DNA of 64,000 nucleotides from Rhipicephalus microplus (lineage: Eukaryota > Arthropoda > Arachnida > Ixodida > Ixodidae): positions 6,454,501 to 6,518,500 of the forward strand of contig NW_027464601.1 of assembly GCF_043290135.1 (NCBI RefSeq), read 5' to 3'. This document shows positions 1 to 11,230 of the stretch, piece after piece. Made by a program: the position numbers and the translations under genes. Within the stretch, counting starts at the first letter, position 1; every line of letters starts with the position of its first letter. Under the pieces are notes generated by a model. It saw nothing but the letters and a program-made list of their open reading frames with translations. It was not told where the DNA came from and searched no databases.

Positions 1-2301
1 GCGGAGGTGGATTTTGCCATGGGGCAGCTGCGTACTACGTCTGCCGCAGGTCCGGATGGAGTTACTAATAAAATGCTAAGAAACCTAGATTTCAAATCGG
101 TCGGGGCGATCACTGACTTAATAAATGAGTATTGGGTGACCGGGGAGATCCCAGCACAATGGAAGCATGCTAGGATTATATTTATTCCAAAGCCAGGCAA
201 GAAACTCTGCTTGGAAAACCTGCGCCCCATATCACTGACATCATGCGTGGGCAAATTGATGGAGCACGTGGTTCTCAACAGGCTTCAGAATTATGCAGAG
301 GACAAGGCCATCTTTCCCCCAACTATGATAGGTTTCAGGGCCAAGTTGCCCACACAGGATGTCATGATACAGTTAAAACATGATGTAGTCGATACCGGGC
401 ATGGCACGGGCACCAAAGCTGTATTGGGGCTTGACCTGAATAAAGCTTTCGACAATGTTTCGCATGAGGCAATATTGAATAACCTATCGGGAATTGGCCC
501 AGGGGTCAGGACATTTCGCTACATCAGATCATTCTTGGAGGGCCGAACCGCAGAAATTTCAATAGGAGATATTAAATCGGACTCATTCGCGTTTGGAGGC
601 AAAAGGACGCCGCAGGGTTCAGTTTTGTCACCGTTCCTGTTTAACATCACCTTAATTAAAATACCGCCGAGGCTAGAGGGGATACCGGAACTCAAACACA
701 CATTTTATGCAGATGATATTACTCTATGGGTAACCAGGGGTAGTGACGCGCATCTGGAAGAAACACTGCAGCAGGCAGTTAATATTGTCGAAGAGTTGGC
801 AGGGGAGGCGGGACTTTCATGTTCTCAGCCAAAGTCCGAGCTCTTTGTGGTAAGGGACAAACCCAGAGGGCTACATGCAAGACACTATGTTCCGCCACCG
901 CCGTTAGAGGTAAAGGCAGGGGGTAGGCTGGTAGCTGAAGCTAAAATGATTAGAATTCTTGGCCTATATCTGCAAACTAACAGGAAGAATAGGGTGGCCC
1001 TTGAAAAACTTAAGACCACGGTCAATGCTACTGTCAGGCTAATCAGAAGAATCGCTAACCGTAAGAGCGGGGTTAAATAAAAAGAACTCTGTAAGCTGGT
1101 ACAGGCGTTTGTGCTCAGCAGGATTACTTACGCGACACCTTATATGAAGTTGGATGCCGCAGAAAAAGGTAAGGTCGAGGCTATGATCCGGCAAGCTTAC
1201 AAGGCAGCACTTGGGTTGCCTAACAACGTGCCTACAGAAAGGCTGTTAAACCTTAGGGTACACAACACCCTGGATGAATTATGGGAGGCGCATCTGGTGA
1301 TGCAGCACGCTAGGCTTTCGACAACCAAAGCGGGCAGGATTATATTGGAAAGGATTGGCATTGGAGCAGAGGCTCCCACTGGGGACACTAAAATTCAGGT
1401 GTGGCGAGAGTTACATAAGGCCCTGTACATAATACCTTTGCCCAAAAATATGCATCCGATTCACCATACGCAGCGCAGGCAGGCGAGAGCCAGAGCTTTA
1501 CACGTTGAGTACGGCGAGTACAAAGTGGCAGTCTATACAGATGTTGCGGAATATAAGGACAAACACGCTTTTGTGATTGTGGTTGTGGACAGGCGAGGGC
1601 GCTTGGTCGCCTCTGGATCGGTCAAAACCCGCTCCTCGGAAACTGCAGAGGAAGCGGCAATAGCACTAGCTATAACTAATTCGCAGTCAGATTTGATTTT
1701 CAGTGATTCAAAGACAGCCATCCGAAATCTGGCGAGGGGCAGAATATCGGCGACCGCCGCACGATTTCTGCATGGGGCCACGGGACGAGAAATGAGAGAA
1801 ACAGAAATTGTCTGGGTACCAGCACACTCTGGGAACCCTGGGAACGAGGCGGCTCACCTGAATGCTCGAGGTTTCGTCAGCCGGGTAGGTGAGCCGCCAG
1901 TTCCGGGGAGGTCCGCGAGAGATGGGCTGGTGTCCTTTCATGACATAACGAATCATTATAAACTAGAGCGGAGGTTTTATCCGCCCCCGCACAAGTGGTT
2001 GACTAAGGCGCAGGAATGCGTCTGGAGAAAACTGCAGACGCGATCTTTTCCCAACCCTTACGTGTTGAACAAAATGTACCCGGAGGAGATTAAGCCGCAA
2101 TGCAAATGGTGTCAGGCTGTGGCAACATATGATAACATACTTTGGGAATGTAGCATAGTGCCGCCGCCGGTGGATATTATGCGTGATCCCTCTCTTGAGC
2201 ACTGGGAGGCCTTGTTGACCAGCTCAGACCCAGTCGTCCAGTTAAGGGTCGTGGAGTGGGCCACACAGGTCGCCGCCAACCTTGGGTTGATGGCCATCTA
2301 A
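1..2301 (+). pseudogene. LINE A ORF2: reverse transcriptase plus RNase H, 5' end outside window
   Basis: ORF2 polyprotein of a non-LTR retrotransposon of the RNase H-bearing (I/Jockey-type) group; in life it copies its RNA into DNA at a nicked target. Seen: RT motifs AAGPDGVTNK, PISLTSCVGKLMEHVV, LGLDLNKAFD, TPQGSVLSPF and the catalytic FYADD (YADD codons at 706-717). After these comes RNase H with YTD (D at 1540), AEEAAIALA, FSDSK and AHSGNPGNEAA, then a C-terminal zinc-finger-like stretch near 2100-2150. The RT and RNase H parts share one frame and are separated by a single in-frame TAA at 1078-1080, so one nonsense change breaks this copy. In the zinc stretch the usual His (as in RHMLAGC of LINE B1) is Asn (DNILWEC). 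The endonuclease and ORF1 lie before position 1. Family level is sure; clade name is inference. Confidence 0.93.
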
Positions 2302-2361
2302 CACGGAATCATCCTCAGTTGCTTTCTGACGAAATAAAGTTTTCCATCCATCCATCCATCA
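2302..2361 (+). repeat. LINE A 3' UTR and (CATC)n tail
   Basis: Short 3' untranslated stretch after the ORF2 stop, containing AATAAAG and ending in five or so CATC/TCCA units. A short tandem tail instead of poly(A) is typical of this LINE group and marks the element's 3' end. Confidence 0.8.
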
Positions 2362-2368
2362 TACTAGT

Positions 2369-3190
2369 GCAAACATGATAAACATAAGAGGTGTGTCATG
2401 TAACAACATGACTACACGCTACGCTCATGATGCGTTCGCGGCCGTTTCACTAGCTTCACATATACCAAACTCGGTATTACACGACGTCAATGGATGACGG
2501 AGGTATGTGACTGGTGCTATCATGATAATCATGAGACGCGTGTCATTTGAGAACATGACCTCATGCCCCGGTCAAGGCGCTAATACATATCGACGTGACG
2601 TGGTGCGCGTGCTTGCCGGTGTTCATTTCGTCGCGTCACGCCAGGCGCTGATCCTGCCATATACTCGCAGCCGCTCCGCGTTGTGTTGCTTTGACGCATG
2701 CGCGTTTAAGCGCATCGGGCGTCCCTCCGTCATGAAAAGAGGTAAACGCAGTGTTGTCTGGGAATGCATCGGCGTGAAATGCAGCATTTTGTGCTGGTTA
2801 ACATCGGGCTGTGCCGACGGACGCTGGTCGCGCCTGGCGTCAGACTATAGAGTGCTCGCATTTTGCTAACGTAGCGTCGCTGTGCCCAGCGTGCGCGCGC
2901 GTCAACGCTACATTGCAGTATATTGGGCCCTTTATGATGCGCTCGTGGCCATTTTCCTAGCTTCACATATACTAAATTCAGTGTTAAGTGACGTCAATGA
3001 ATGACGGAAGTATATGACTGGTGCAAACATGATAATCCTGACAAGCGTGCCATGTAAAAACATGTCAGCATACCATGCTCATAGCGGGCTTGCGGTCCTT
3101 TCGCTAGCTGCAAATATACTAAATTTGGTATCAGGTGACGTGAATAGATGACGAAGCTAAATGACACAACCAAACATGATAATAATGACA
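2369..3190 (+). repeat. ~165-bp tandem repeat, about three diverged units
   Basis: Units share, in order, TGCAAACATGATAAT, a GTGTCATGTAA-like block, CATGCTCATGATGCG, GCGGCCGTTTC, CTAGCTTCACATATAC and GACGTCAATGAATGACG. The second unit is interrupted at about 2571-2935. The same family occurs at 21090-21370 and 23370-23640 and, inverted, at 15100-15332. Short tandem arrays at several places suggest a dispersed satellite or a repeat carried inside a larger element. Confidence 0.8.
2571..2935. mobile_element. Insertion splitting a tandem-repeat unit, possible MITE
   Basis: About 365 bp of GC-rich sequence lies between two parts of one repeat unit (left part ends CATGACCTCATGC, right part resumes ATGATGCGCTCG). 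Its ends show weak inverted similarity: AATACATAT with GTGCGCGTGC on the left, and CAATATACTG with GCGCGCACGC on the complement of the right. No coding potential and no clear target duplication. It could be a decayed MITE or simply a divergent unit. Confidence 0.4.
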
Positions 3191-3335
3191 CGGAAGTAAT
3201 CTACGGCATCACTTACCTCCACCTGGTAACATTGTGCTTATTTTAAAATGATATACCTACCTTTCTCATTCGTGCTTCGCGTATCATCGATTTCCACTGT
3301 ACGTGGGATATGCCAATTTTTTTCTGTGTCATCTT
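3190..3335 (+). repeat. Dispersed repeat next to the 165-bp array
   Basis: Contains CTCATTCGTGCTTCGCGTAT and CATCGATTTCCACTGTACGT. A diverged inverted copy lies at 14970-15095, again directly beside a 165-bp array, so the two repeats probably belong to one larger repeated unit. Confidence 0.6.
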
Positions 3336-3344
3336 AATTATTAT

Positions 3345-3850
3345 ACATCACTATTCCGTGGATAACCCCTTTTGCTGTGTTTTTTGGTGCTGTTACATAG
3401 GTGGCGGTAGCGTAGCTGTTGTAATGTATCTTAATTTCCTTGATGTTGCTGTATTCCTTCGCATTGACCAGACTAGGTGTGCTCATTACCATGGTATTTT
3501 GTCGCATATTGATTCTGAGAGTGTTTTCCTCAGCAATGTCAGCCTGTACTGTTGGCGCTCATAGAACACCGTCTCTTATGAGCGCTAGACTCTGTCGCGT
3601 CAAGTCCAGACCACCTCCTGGGCGTATTACTACCTTGTAATCGTCTTCTGGTAGTTGCGGTCTTTTTTTTTTTGGCACTGGCCGGCGATGCGAAAAACTC
3701 TTCAGTCTCCGAGATGCCTCCTGTAACGAAACTACCGCTTTCGTGGCTGGTACCGCGTTTGTCTTGTTTTTTGCCTCCTTGCGTCGTTCATGAGCCACAA
3801 CCCATCCTTGAGTGTCGTTGTACTTTTCAGGAGACCGCGTCTCCCCCTCA
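3345..3850 (-). pseudogene. LINE ORF1 (gag-like) fragment
   Basis: Remnant of the nucleic-acid-binding ORF1 protein of an RNase H-type LINE. Reading the minus strand from 3844, the frame gives GWVVAHERRKEAKNK, then LPEDDYKVVIRPGGGLDL, a stop, and in the same frame TLRINMRQNTMVMSTP, ATATYVTAPKNT and KGVIHGI. The order (basic region, DDYKVVIRPGGGL, NTMV-STP, AP-NT-KGVI) matches the ORF1 parts seen in LINE B2 at 47.8-48.1 kb and in LINE D. One stop (TGA) breaks it, and neither zinc knuckles nor ORF2 follow on the left, where the 165-bp array begins. It is an isolated piece of a LINE. Confidence 0.75.
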
Positions 3851-4648
3851 GTTTACACAACATTCATTTCCCAGGCTTAGAACAAGCCGGGGGCCTGGCT
3901 TGTCACCTAGTTGCATGCACGTCGATGGCACTGCGTTAGCACTGTGATGGCGTAGCTAAAGTGACGCCATTCTGGGAACTTGAAAGAAGTGTAACGGCTC
4001 AACAAAATAGGCCCACCTAGTATACCCTGGCATCTCATGAATCGGGTGATCGTCTGGCGATAACTGTGATGATCTTGAATCCCATGGTTGTCCTAATTCA
4101 GCCACGAAAATGAAAAACTGACAGAACCCATTCGAGAGGCATCCGAGTGGATTGGCCCCCTAGCGGCAGACCTCGTAGCAACAAACACTGCATTTTATTG
4201 AAGTGTCCCGCAATAAACAGGAGCATTGTAAACAATGCGCAGGCTGACAGGCAACAATAATTGGTGTCTCGAGTAGCTTTTAAAAAAACGCTTGAGATGT
4301 TGAAGTAACATAACTGGAATTATGAGTGGTGAAAACGAGAGAAGAGGAGCGGTACAGTAGTGCCGTGACACATTTTCGTTCCGTATTTGCATACCTTCAA
4401 AAACTCTTCCGTATTATGCACAATATTCAAAGACCAGAAGCAGATAAGGTGCCGTCTCAGAAGGCATGACAGCGCATAGAGTGGTGACGATAATCAGGTG
4501 CGCCGCGACGCCAGGGCACACAGCCGCACAACGTAAACGGACGGCGCATATTTAGAATGCCAGTCGCGCTATGTTCGACGTATCCGGTGGCGTCTTAGAC
4601 AAGCTAGTCGATTGAAACGTGCTGCACGAGTCACAGTTATCTTCCTAA
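3851..4648. other. Unassigned sequence
   Basis: No recognisable coding region, RNA gene or repeat seen. Small open frames on both strands lack family features. Confidence 0.5.
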
Positions 4649-4726
4649 GAAAATTCGAATATCATTTCCAAATGCTAGTTCGGCTGAATGTTTACTTAGA
4701 AATTGAAACGCCTGTTATTGTGCTAC
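4649..4726 (+). repeat. Left ~78-bp direct repeat flanking the LINE B1 unit
   Basis: Pairs with 9818-9897 in the same orientation. Both contain AGAAAATTC, CTAGTTC, TTTACTTAGAAATTGAA and CGCCTGTT, with roughly 8 differences over about 77 bases by eye. It abuts the left end of the duplicated unit. Confidence 0.8.
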
Positions 4727-4733
4727 GTCTGTT

Positions 4734-5637
4734 ACCAAACCCAAAACCGAAACTAAAAGAAAAAACACACAAGAGCCTAAGGTCCCACTTGTCTTGAAGC
4801 TTTCAATAAATTTTTGAAGAATGGCAAACGAGCATTTTCGGAAAACATTTCAATGCTCACAGACCATGAGCTAGGCAGCTACATCATCACTTGGCCAGTC
4901 ATAGTCATTTAGTTGGCAGATGTCCTGATTTTGCGGCTTCAGTCTGTGCTGTCCCGCCAACCTGCTTGTGGAATGCTGTTTTGTGTCACTGTCGACGGAA
5001 ATCATGCTCGCAATCACAGTCATTTAGTCCGGTCGTCCAAGATACACCACAGAGAGCACTCAACGAGCGTCAATCGTGTAATGGTTGGTTCACTCCGGCA
5101 ACAAGTAGCGGTCACAAGACCAGTCGAGACTGGTCGCGAAAAATCGCAATTGGTCGCAAACGGTTGCAAGGTGACTGCTTTGGATAGTCGCTACTTGCTT
5201 TATTTTCAGTCGCACGACTGCAGTCCCAAAACTGCCGGAACCAATAAGCGCTACCCAAAGTGACACCGTAATTTCTTTGTATGCAGCCTAAGTTTTTTTT
5301 TTAACTTCTGTCGCCAGATACAAACGAGTGCGTTCCTCTGGGTCTGAGGCACCATGGCCACCACAGAGTGCTTGGCTTGGAGATGGTGGGGCGCACCAGC
5401 TCGAGCAAAGTGTCGAATTTACAATGCATCATTTGCAAAAAGTTAAACACCATCAAAATGAAGAGAAAATGGATTTTGCACCATCTTCCCCCGTATTTAG
5501 AGTAGTTTTTTTGTCTTTAACTTGCCTTGCCACTGGCTTCAATGCAGTGCGTTTGGAACGCATTTGTGCGTCATGCCTTGGCACCAACTAAAGACACCGC
5601 GTTCGAGATGCATTTGTCCTGCATAAAAATCTGGGGC
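4734..5637. repeat. 0.9-kb sequence downstream of LINE B1, shared with the B2 locus
   Basis: Closely matches 43711-44620 in order and orientation (for example GTCCCACTTGTCT, GACAAACGAGCATTTTC-like, CATGCTCGCAATCACAG, GGTTGCAAGG, GCACCATGGCCACCAC). It lies just beyond the 3' end of a minus-strand LINE in both places. No protein family recognised. It includes many TGGTCGC/GGTCGCAAA units near 5110-5170, which resemble the ends of some DNA transposons, but this is not established. Confidence 0.8.
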
Positions 5638-5640
5638 ATT

Positions 5641-5689
5641 CACTCATTCATTCATTCATTCATTCATTCATTCATTCATTCATTCATTT
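5641..5689. repeat. (ATTC)n microsatellite, 3' tail of LINE B1
   Basis: About 12 units of ATTC; on the minus strand this is an (AATG)n tail directly after the LINE 3' UTR, so it is the element's tail and not a random microsatellite. Confidence 0.85.
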
Positions 5690-8600
5690 GTTCGTTCACA
5701 AAGCTTTTTAGTGTCTTGAAGCCCGGTCTTCTCAGACTGCGGGGCCATGTCCACGTCGGTACCGTCAGGCCAAGCCCTGTGGCGTCATCGTGGACCTTCT
5801 GGGCTACTCGTAGGTAATCTTAATGAGAAGCGCTTTGCACCATCTTCTGCCAGTAAAGCCATTGTTCATCGGGGTAGGCGAGAGTCACGGGACAGCCCGC
5901 CAGCATGTGTCTGATTCCAAAGATGCCATCGCACGCGTCACACATGTCATGAATTTCACTGTCAGGGTGAATTTTATTTAGAAAGTACGGAGTGGGGTAA
6001 GTTTCGGTTTGAAGTAAGCGCAGCGTGACTGCCAAAGTCCTGTTCAATTTCACGTGTGGCAGCGGGAATTGCCTATGCCCCAAGTAAGAAGTTTTGTGGT
6101 GACATTGTATGTGAATAAATGATCTTTATGATCCCCGAAATGTTAGTTGGTGTCGGGTCGGGTTTGACCAGCATGGCAAGTGAGTCCACGTGTCCGGTCA
6201 TTCGTCACCTCGTTTAGGTGGACCCTAGGTTTGTCTACTTGTCTCATATGAGCAGGATATAGATCAAAACCATTGACTTTGATCATAGGTTTAACCACAG
6301 TCCCAGCGACATAGCCCCCTTCGAAGCTCGTATTTGCTGCTTTGGAGTCACTATAAATTTATGAACATTTTATGTTCCTGATAGCTAAAGCAATCGTGGC
6401 TTGCTCCACTTCCGTGGAGTCCTTAGTGAGTATAGTCAGGGCGTCTCGTACCTCTTCCTGGCTGTCGAGCACCACAGCCACGTAGGCGTCTTTGCCTTTC
6501 ACACAAGCTGCGTCTTCGACGGCCGCCTGTTGTCCTACCTGTTAGATTTCTTTATATAAAGCTTTCGCTCTCACTTTTCGTCTACGGACTATGTGTTCAG
6601 GATGCATGTTTCTCGGCAGGGGAGTGGTTATAATCATGTCTCTAAGAGCCACGTTCAGTTTGAGCTTGACTTTCGAGTTATTTGATCTACTGCGAACTGA
6701 CCCCATCGCTTTGAGTATCAGCGTACTCGCACATGTCCTCCTTGGTCATTCCTGCTGCGTTTCTGCCATCTTTTGCATGATATTGGCCACGCCTAAGCTC
6801 GTGAGTATCTTGTTCGACGCATTGTTGGGTGCATACCTAGGGTGGTCTTGACTAACTTTCTGATTATTGTCTTGAGCTTGTTCAGCTCAGCCTGCGACCA
6901 TTACGAGAGACCTGCCACGCAGGTGAAGTGACAGAAAGCGAAGGCGTGTAGTAACATAAGAGCGCTGTCCTCAGCAAGGGGCCTATGTTGGTTGGTGATT
7001 CTCTTCAGTAGCCTGAGGAATGGGTTAGATTTTTTTTAAATATGCTGAATGGCATTGGAGTTGCTACCTCCAGCTTCTAGGTATAAGCTTAGAAGCTTAA
7101 TTTTTTCTACTCGCTTGATTGCACATCTGTCGTGACAGCACTAGATAATCTTGGGATCCTCACTTGGGACACAGCCCTTGAGGCTTTGTCTCCTACCTAG
7201 ATGTTTTATGACAAAGGTCCTCACATTGCCGCCGAACAATTTACCCCATTTCGCCGAGAGTGATTTTACGATGTCTACATTCTTCTGAAGTCTATATAGT
7301 CTCCGTTTGGCCTTTATTGTCGCTGGCACTTCATATGGTTATATCATCGGCATATATTGCGGAGCGTAGACATTCTATCCGCTCTAATTCCATCGCAACT
7401 CTGGTTGTTGCTAAATTATATAACACGGGGAGAGCACAGCTCCTTGTGGGGTGCCTCTGTTTCCCAGGGTCCTCACCTTAGATTTTAGTTCTCCTAGTGT
7501 GAGAGTCGATTGTCTACAGGCCAGAAACGACTTGTCTATGCGGAAAAGCTTCTCGCCCAGACCTATGGATTGGAGCCAGAGGATGGCCTTGTGCTCTATG
7601 CAATCAAAAGCTATTTCGATGTCGAGACCTAAAAGCGCTCTCGCAAGTACTGGGCTAACCTGTATGGGCTAGTGCTTGATCAGGAGCATGGAGTCCTGAC
7701 TCAAAAGCGCGCGACGGATGCTGATCGCGTTATTTGGGAGTATGTCATGCTGCTCGACATAGCACGTAAGTCTGTTGAGACTGACGTTGAGATTTATTAA
7801 CAGTTTGGTAGTACTGCCGTCGAATAAGGCTGCCGATCTGCTAAAAAGACCATAGAGGGCAGATCGCACCTTCCGCTCAGTTAAATCACGGTCCATTTCC
7901 TCACACGGTGTATCAGAGTATTCTGCGTGTTCATCGCTATACCGCAGTTGTTTCAGCGGAAGATATTTTCCCGCGAGCTGCTGCATGATTACCTCTGGAG
8001 TCCTGGACTGGCTCACCTTATGTACTAGTTTTGAAATTGCGGTTTGCTTGTTAGACTTAGTTTAGCTTTCGTTAAATAGGTGTTTGAAAAGACTTCAACT
8101 GCCACTGCCTTTGATTCTATTGTATGCCTGGTCGCAAGCTTCATCCCACTTGTTTCTTGAGGGTTTGCGAGTGCTCCTCTGTCTGTCTATTCAGCAACGC
8201 TATAATTTTCCTGAGCCTTCGGTTCAGCCTTTCCGTTTTCTATCTTCGCAGAATAAATTGCTTGGCCTCGATCAAATGTACAAGCCTACTATCTATTCTC
8301 TCCATGCTTTCTTTAGTCGTAATATTTCAGTTTCTTACAGGTCCTCACCGAGCTGGTTAATCCAGGTCAGGAAGGACTATCTCCCGTTTTCATGGGTTCC
8401 GTCCCTAGTCGTTTTGCTCTAGCTTTCCTAAAAAGGTCCCAGTAGGTGCACCGAAAGGTTCTATATTATGCCAATGTGTATTATATAGTGGTTGCTACCT
8501 AGATCTGTGCCGGAGGTTTCTCACTAGCTTCGTTTAAGTTCCTCACAAAACGAAGGTCTGGTGTAGAGTATCTACACGTGCACGTACCACAGTGGGTTGG

Positions 8601-9180
8601 AAAAGCTGGATTGGTGATCAGGCTCAGTCCGAGATCTGTGGCGAGGTCCCACAGCCGTTCTCCTTTCTTTGTATTCCACGTGTATCCCCACGCCTGGTAG
8701 GGGGCATTAAAGTCAACTCCTATTATGAGCGTTGAGTTCTTAGCGATGGCGAGTGCCTTGTTGAAAAGTGCCCTGAGGCTCTGTTTTTTTGGCATTGGGA
8801 CTGCTGTATATGTTTTAGCTGAAAATGCTACACCCTTTGCCCCCATGCCGTTTAAGTACGACTTCTACTAGGGTATACTCTATTTTAGTGAATCTGAGGA
8901 GGATATCATGTTCGATAAAAGGTAGCTTTCTGCTAACGAGGGTTGCCAATCCTCCGCTGCAATGTTTTCGTCTACATACCGAATTGTAACTGGTTAGGTC
9001 AACCTTGTCCGATAATGTTTCCTGCCGGATAATTACTTTTGGTTTGTCCCCAATTGATCTAAATATTTGGCACTGAGATGCCTTTTTCTTGAGGACTCTA
9101 CGACGATTCCACTGCCCACACGAAAACTGTGGGTACTAGTCATAATTATTCGATGACTTTAGGTCACTGTTACCCGCTAT
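5690..9180 (-). pseudogene. LINE B1 ORF2 remnant: endonuclease, RT, RNase H
   Basis: Decayed ORF2 of an RNase H-type LINE. Seen from 5' to 3' on the minus strand: an APE-type endonuclease piece at 8846-8499 with IIGVDFNAPYQAWGY and STPDLRFVRN; RT start near 7890-7770 (DLTERKVRSAL and TKLLINLN); RT motifs at 7650-7480 (LGLDIEIAFD, RGTPQGAVLSP) and IYADDI near 7350; and the C-terminal part at 6083-5820 with LNRTLAVTLRLLQTE and a zinc stretch CDACDG...RHMLAGC. Several frameshifts and stops. The endonuclease motif reads VDFNAP where GDFNAP is usual. The same family member lies at 44.7-48.5 kb, roughly 90% identical where compared. Not functional. Confidence 0.88.
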
Positions 9181-9189
9181 CGTTCTTTT

Positions 9190-9815
9190 TCGAGTGCTCC
9201 CTGATGGTCCAGGGAAAGAATTTAGACTGTCCGAGTCTGACGGCAGCCGTTCGTCGTCCTCGTCATTTTTCATATCCAGTTTCCTGAATCTCTTTTCTGC
9301 CATCAACCTCCACTTCTATAGTTTGTCCTCTTTAAAATTAGTTGTTTCCGCCGCCTCTTTGATTTCTTTCATTACCTCCTCCAGTTCAGTGAGTACTGAG
9401 AAAGCCGAATGACTTTTGAGGCTAACTGCTGTTTTTTTACAAGCAGGGGAGTTGTCGTCCCCTTGCATGATTCATTATTTTGACTTACTGGCCAGGCTGT
9501 TACTACGCTCGCAGGGCATGGTTGCGCCTTCTTTGAGTTCAATTACCTGCTTCGTTAGTTCTTCGTTAGCCTTCTGAAAAGAGTTTACCACCCTAATCAA
9601 TTGATCCATTCCGGCATCATGGCTGTCTGTCACCGCTGGCGCGGCAGTGCTGCCAGCAATTTCATTATACTTTTTACTTTATTGACCCAGGTGGTCCCAG
9701 TAGCCGGCGTGGTACCAGGCGCATTGACTTCAAAGCTCCCGGGCACTTCTCTCAACTTGTAGCAGCTGTTCTTTCTGGGTAGCTAGCGGCATCTGGATGT
9801 CGAGTATCAACGAGA
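9190..9815 (-). pseudogene. LINE B1 ORF1 C-terminal remnant, truncated
   Basis: Matches 46900-47395 of the B2 copy, where the same strand encodes the Ser/Arg-rich C-terminus of ORF1 after the zinc knuckles. B1 stops matching at about 9815, so all of the zinc-knuckle and N-terminal gag region is missing. The break coincides with the start of the right 78-bp direct repeat, as expected for a 5'-truncated retrotransposon insertion. The frame is broken and the exact ORF1/ORF2 boundary is not resolved. Confidence 0.7.
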
Positions 9816-9817
9816 GC

Positions 9818-9897
9818 TCAGAAAATTCAAATATCATTTTCCAATTGCTAGTTCAGCTGACTGTTTACTTAGAAATTGAAGCGCCTGTTGCTGTGCT
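9818..9897 (+). repeat. Right ~78-bp direct repeat flanking the LINE B1 unit
   Basis: Partner of 4649-4726. It begins directly where similarity to the B2 LINE ends and itself ends where the sequence becomes unique. Confidence 0.8.
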
Positions 9898-10194
9898 AAC
9901 ACGGCTTCCCAATGAAGAATTTTTGCTGTTTATTATTGCTTGTCCAGTGAACTGCCGCTAGATAAAGACATTAGCATGATTAGGGCTTCTCAATTCCTCA
10001 GCACGACCATTCACTGTGGGTGTGTGTCACCGCGTCTGTCTGTGCAGCATAACTTCTCATGCTCGCGAGTACACACGTTTACATTCACGACTACACGATG
10101 CAATGAGTACTCACTTATGTTCATTCTGAAGACAGCAAAAACTATTAAGCAGTCACTCACATTCATACTTACGCTTACTTACCCTTATTAGTGA
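9898..10194. other. Unassigned sequence leading into tandem repeat
   Basis: No gene seen. From about 10060 short CACTCA/ACTCAT-like motifs begin, probably degenerate outer units of the following array. Confidence 0.5.
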
Positions 10195-10670
10195 TCACTG
10201 ATGCCCACACTCATAAGCGGTCACTCATAATACAACTGATGCCTATTCACTCTCATGAGTGCTCACGTCAACTCACGTCAACTGACGGTCACGGGTTGTC
10301 ACTCAAGTTCACACAAAGATCCACATACACTCATAAGTACTCACTCATGTTTATAGTCCTATTCACACTCATGAGTGCTTCCTCGCGTTCATACTCATTC
10401 CTACGCTCTCATAAGTGCTCACCTACTCTCACATTGACGTCCACTCACACTCATGAGTACTCTTTCACGTTTGTACACGACTACTTAGACTTCCCCTCAC
10501 GTCACCCTCACGTCCACTCATAGTCATACGTTCTCACGTCATACACACGTGTTCTGACACTCATAAGTGCTCACTCACGTTCATAACCCAATCTACTTAC
10601 ACTCGTAAGTACCCACACTCACCGCGGTCAAGTGTGCGATTTAGTGTGATTGAGTGTACTCATGAGTGAC
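10195..10670. repeat. Diverged ~42-bp tandem repeat with a palindromic core
   Basis: The motif ACTCATGAGT or ACTCATAAGT followed by (G/A)CTCAC recurs near 10210, 10252, 10329, 10365, 10408, 10451, 10559, 10600 and 10658. Spacing is mostly 41-43 bp. ACTCATGAGT is a perfect 10-bp palindrome. Units are heavily diverged. Confidence 0.75.
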
Positions 10671-11230
10671 CGTGCCGACGTATGCCTTATTGGGAGCTCA
10701 CTCAGTGAACACTCTTCGCTACCGCTCCGTAACATGTTAATTATTGCTTCGCAACATAACGTCCTAGAAGCGAAGGTAGCTTCAAGGTAGACTATAGCAA
10801 CGCCGGAGCAGCTGGCGGTCGCAGCCGAGACCTTGCGGTGAAGGCCCGGGAGACAGAGGCGAAGAGGGCTTGCCTTTAAGCCAACACAGAGCTGCGGGGC
10901 AGGGAATGAGATGTGAAGTGGCCGCGCCGTCTACAAAACATGTCACGTATTTATATGAAAATAGACAAACGTGCACGGTGGATTCGCGGGCTACTCAATT
11001 TGTCCATTTCCGAGCGAGCTGCTCTAGCATAATTCACTTTGTATATACGTCAGTATTTTTTTAGATATAAGTGGTTTGTCGCAAACTAGCGCTCAAGAAA
11101 GCGCGCGCCTCTGATTTCTAACGGCTACCTGGAAAGCATGCGCTTGACAGACTGGACAAAAGCCGGCGAAAAGAAGCAACAAGCATCAAAAGACGCCGCG
11201 CAAACACCTCTTCAACCCCTCGAAAGCGCC
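10671..11230. other. Unassigned sequence
   Basis: No supported gene or repeat. Confidence 0.5.

Noticed and set aside
10195..10670. CRISPR-like array because of regularly spaced palindromic repeats
   Set aside because: Units are diverged, the spacing is not repeat plus unique spacer, no cas genes exist, and the DNA is clearly eukaryotic.
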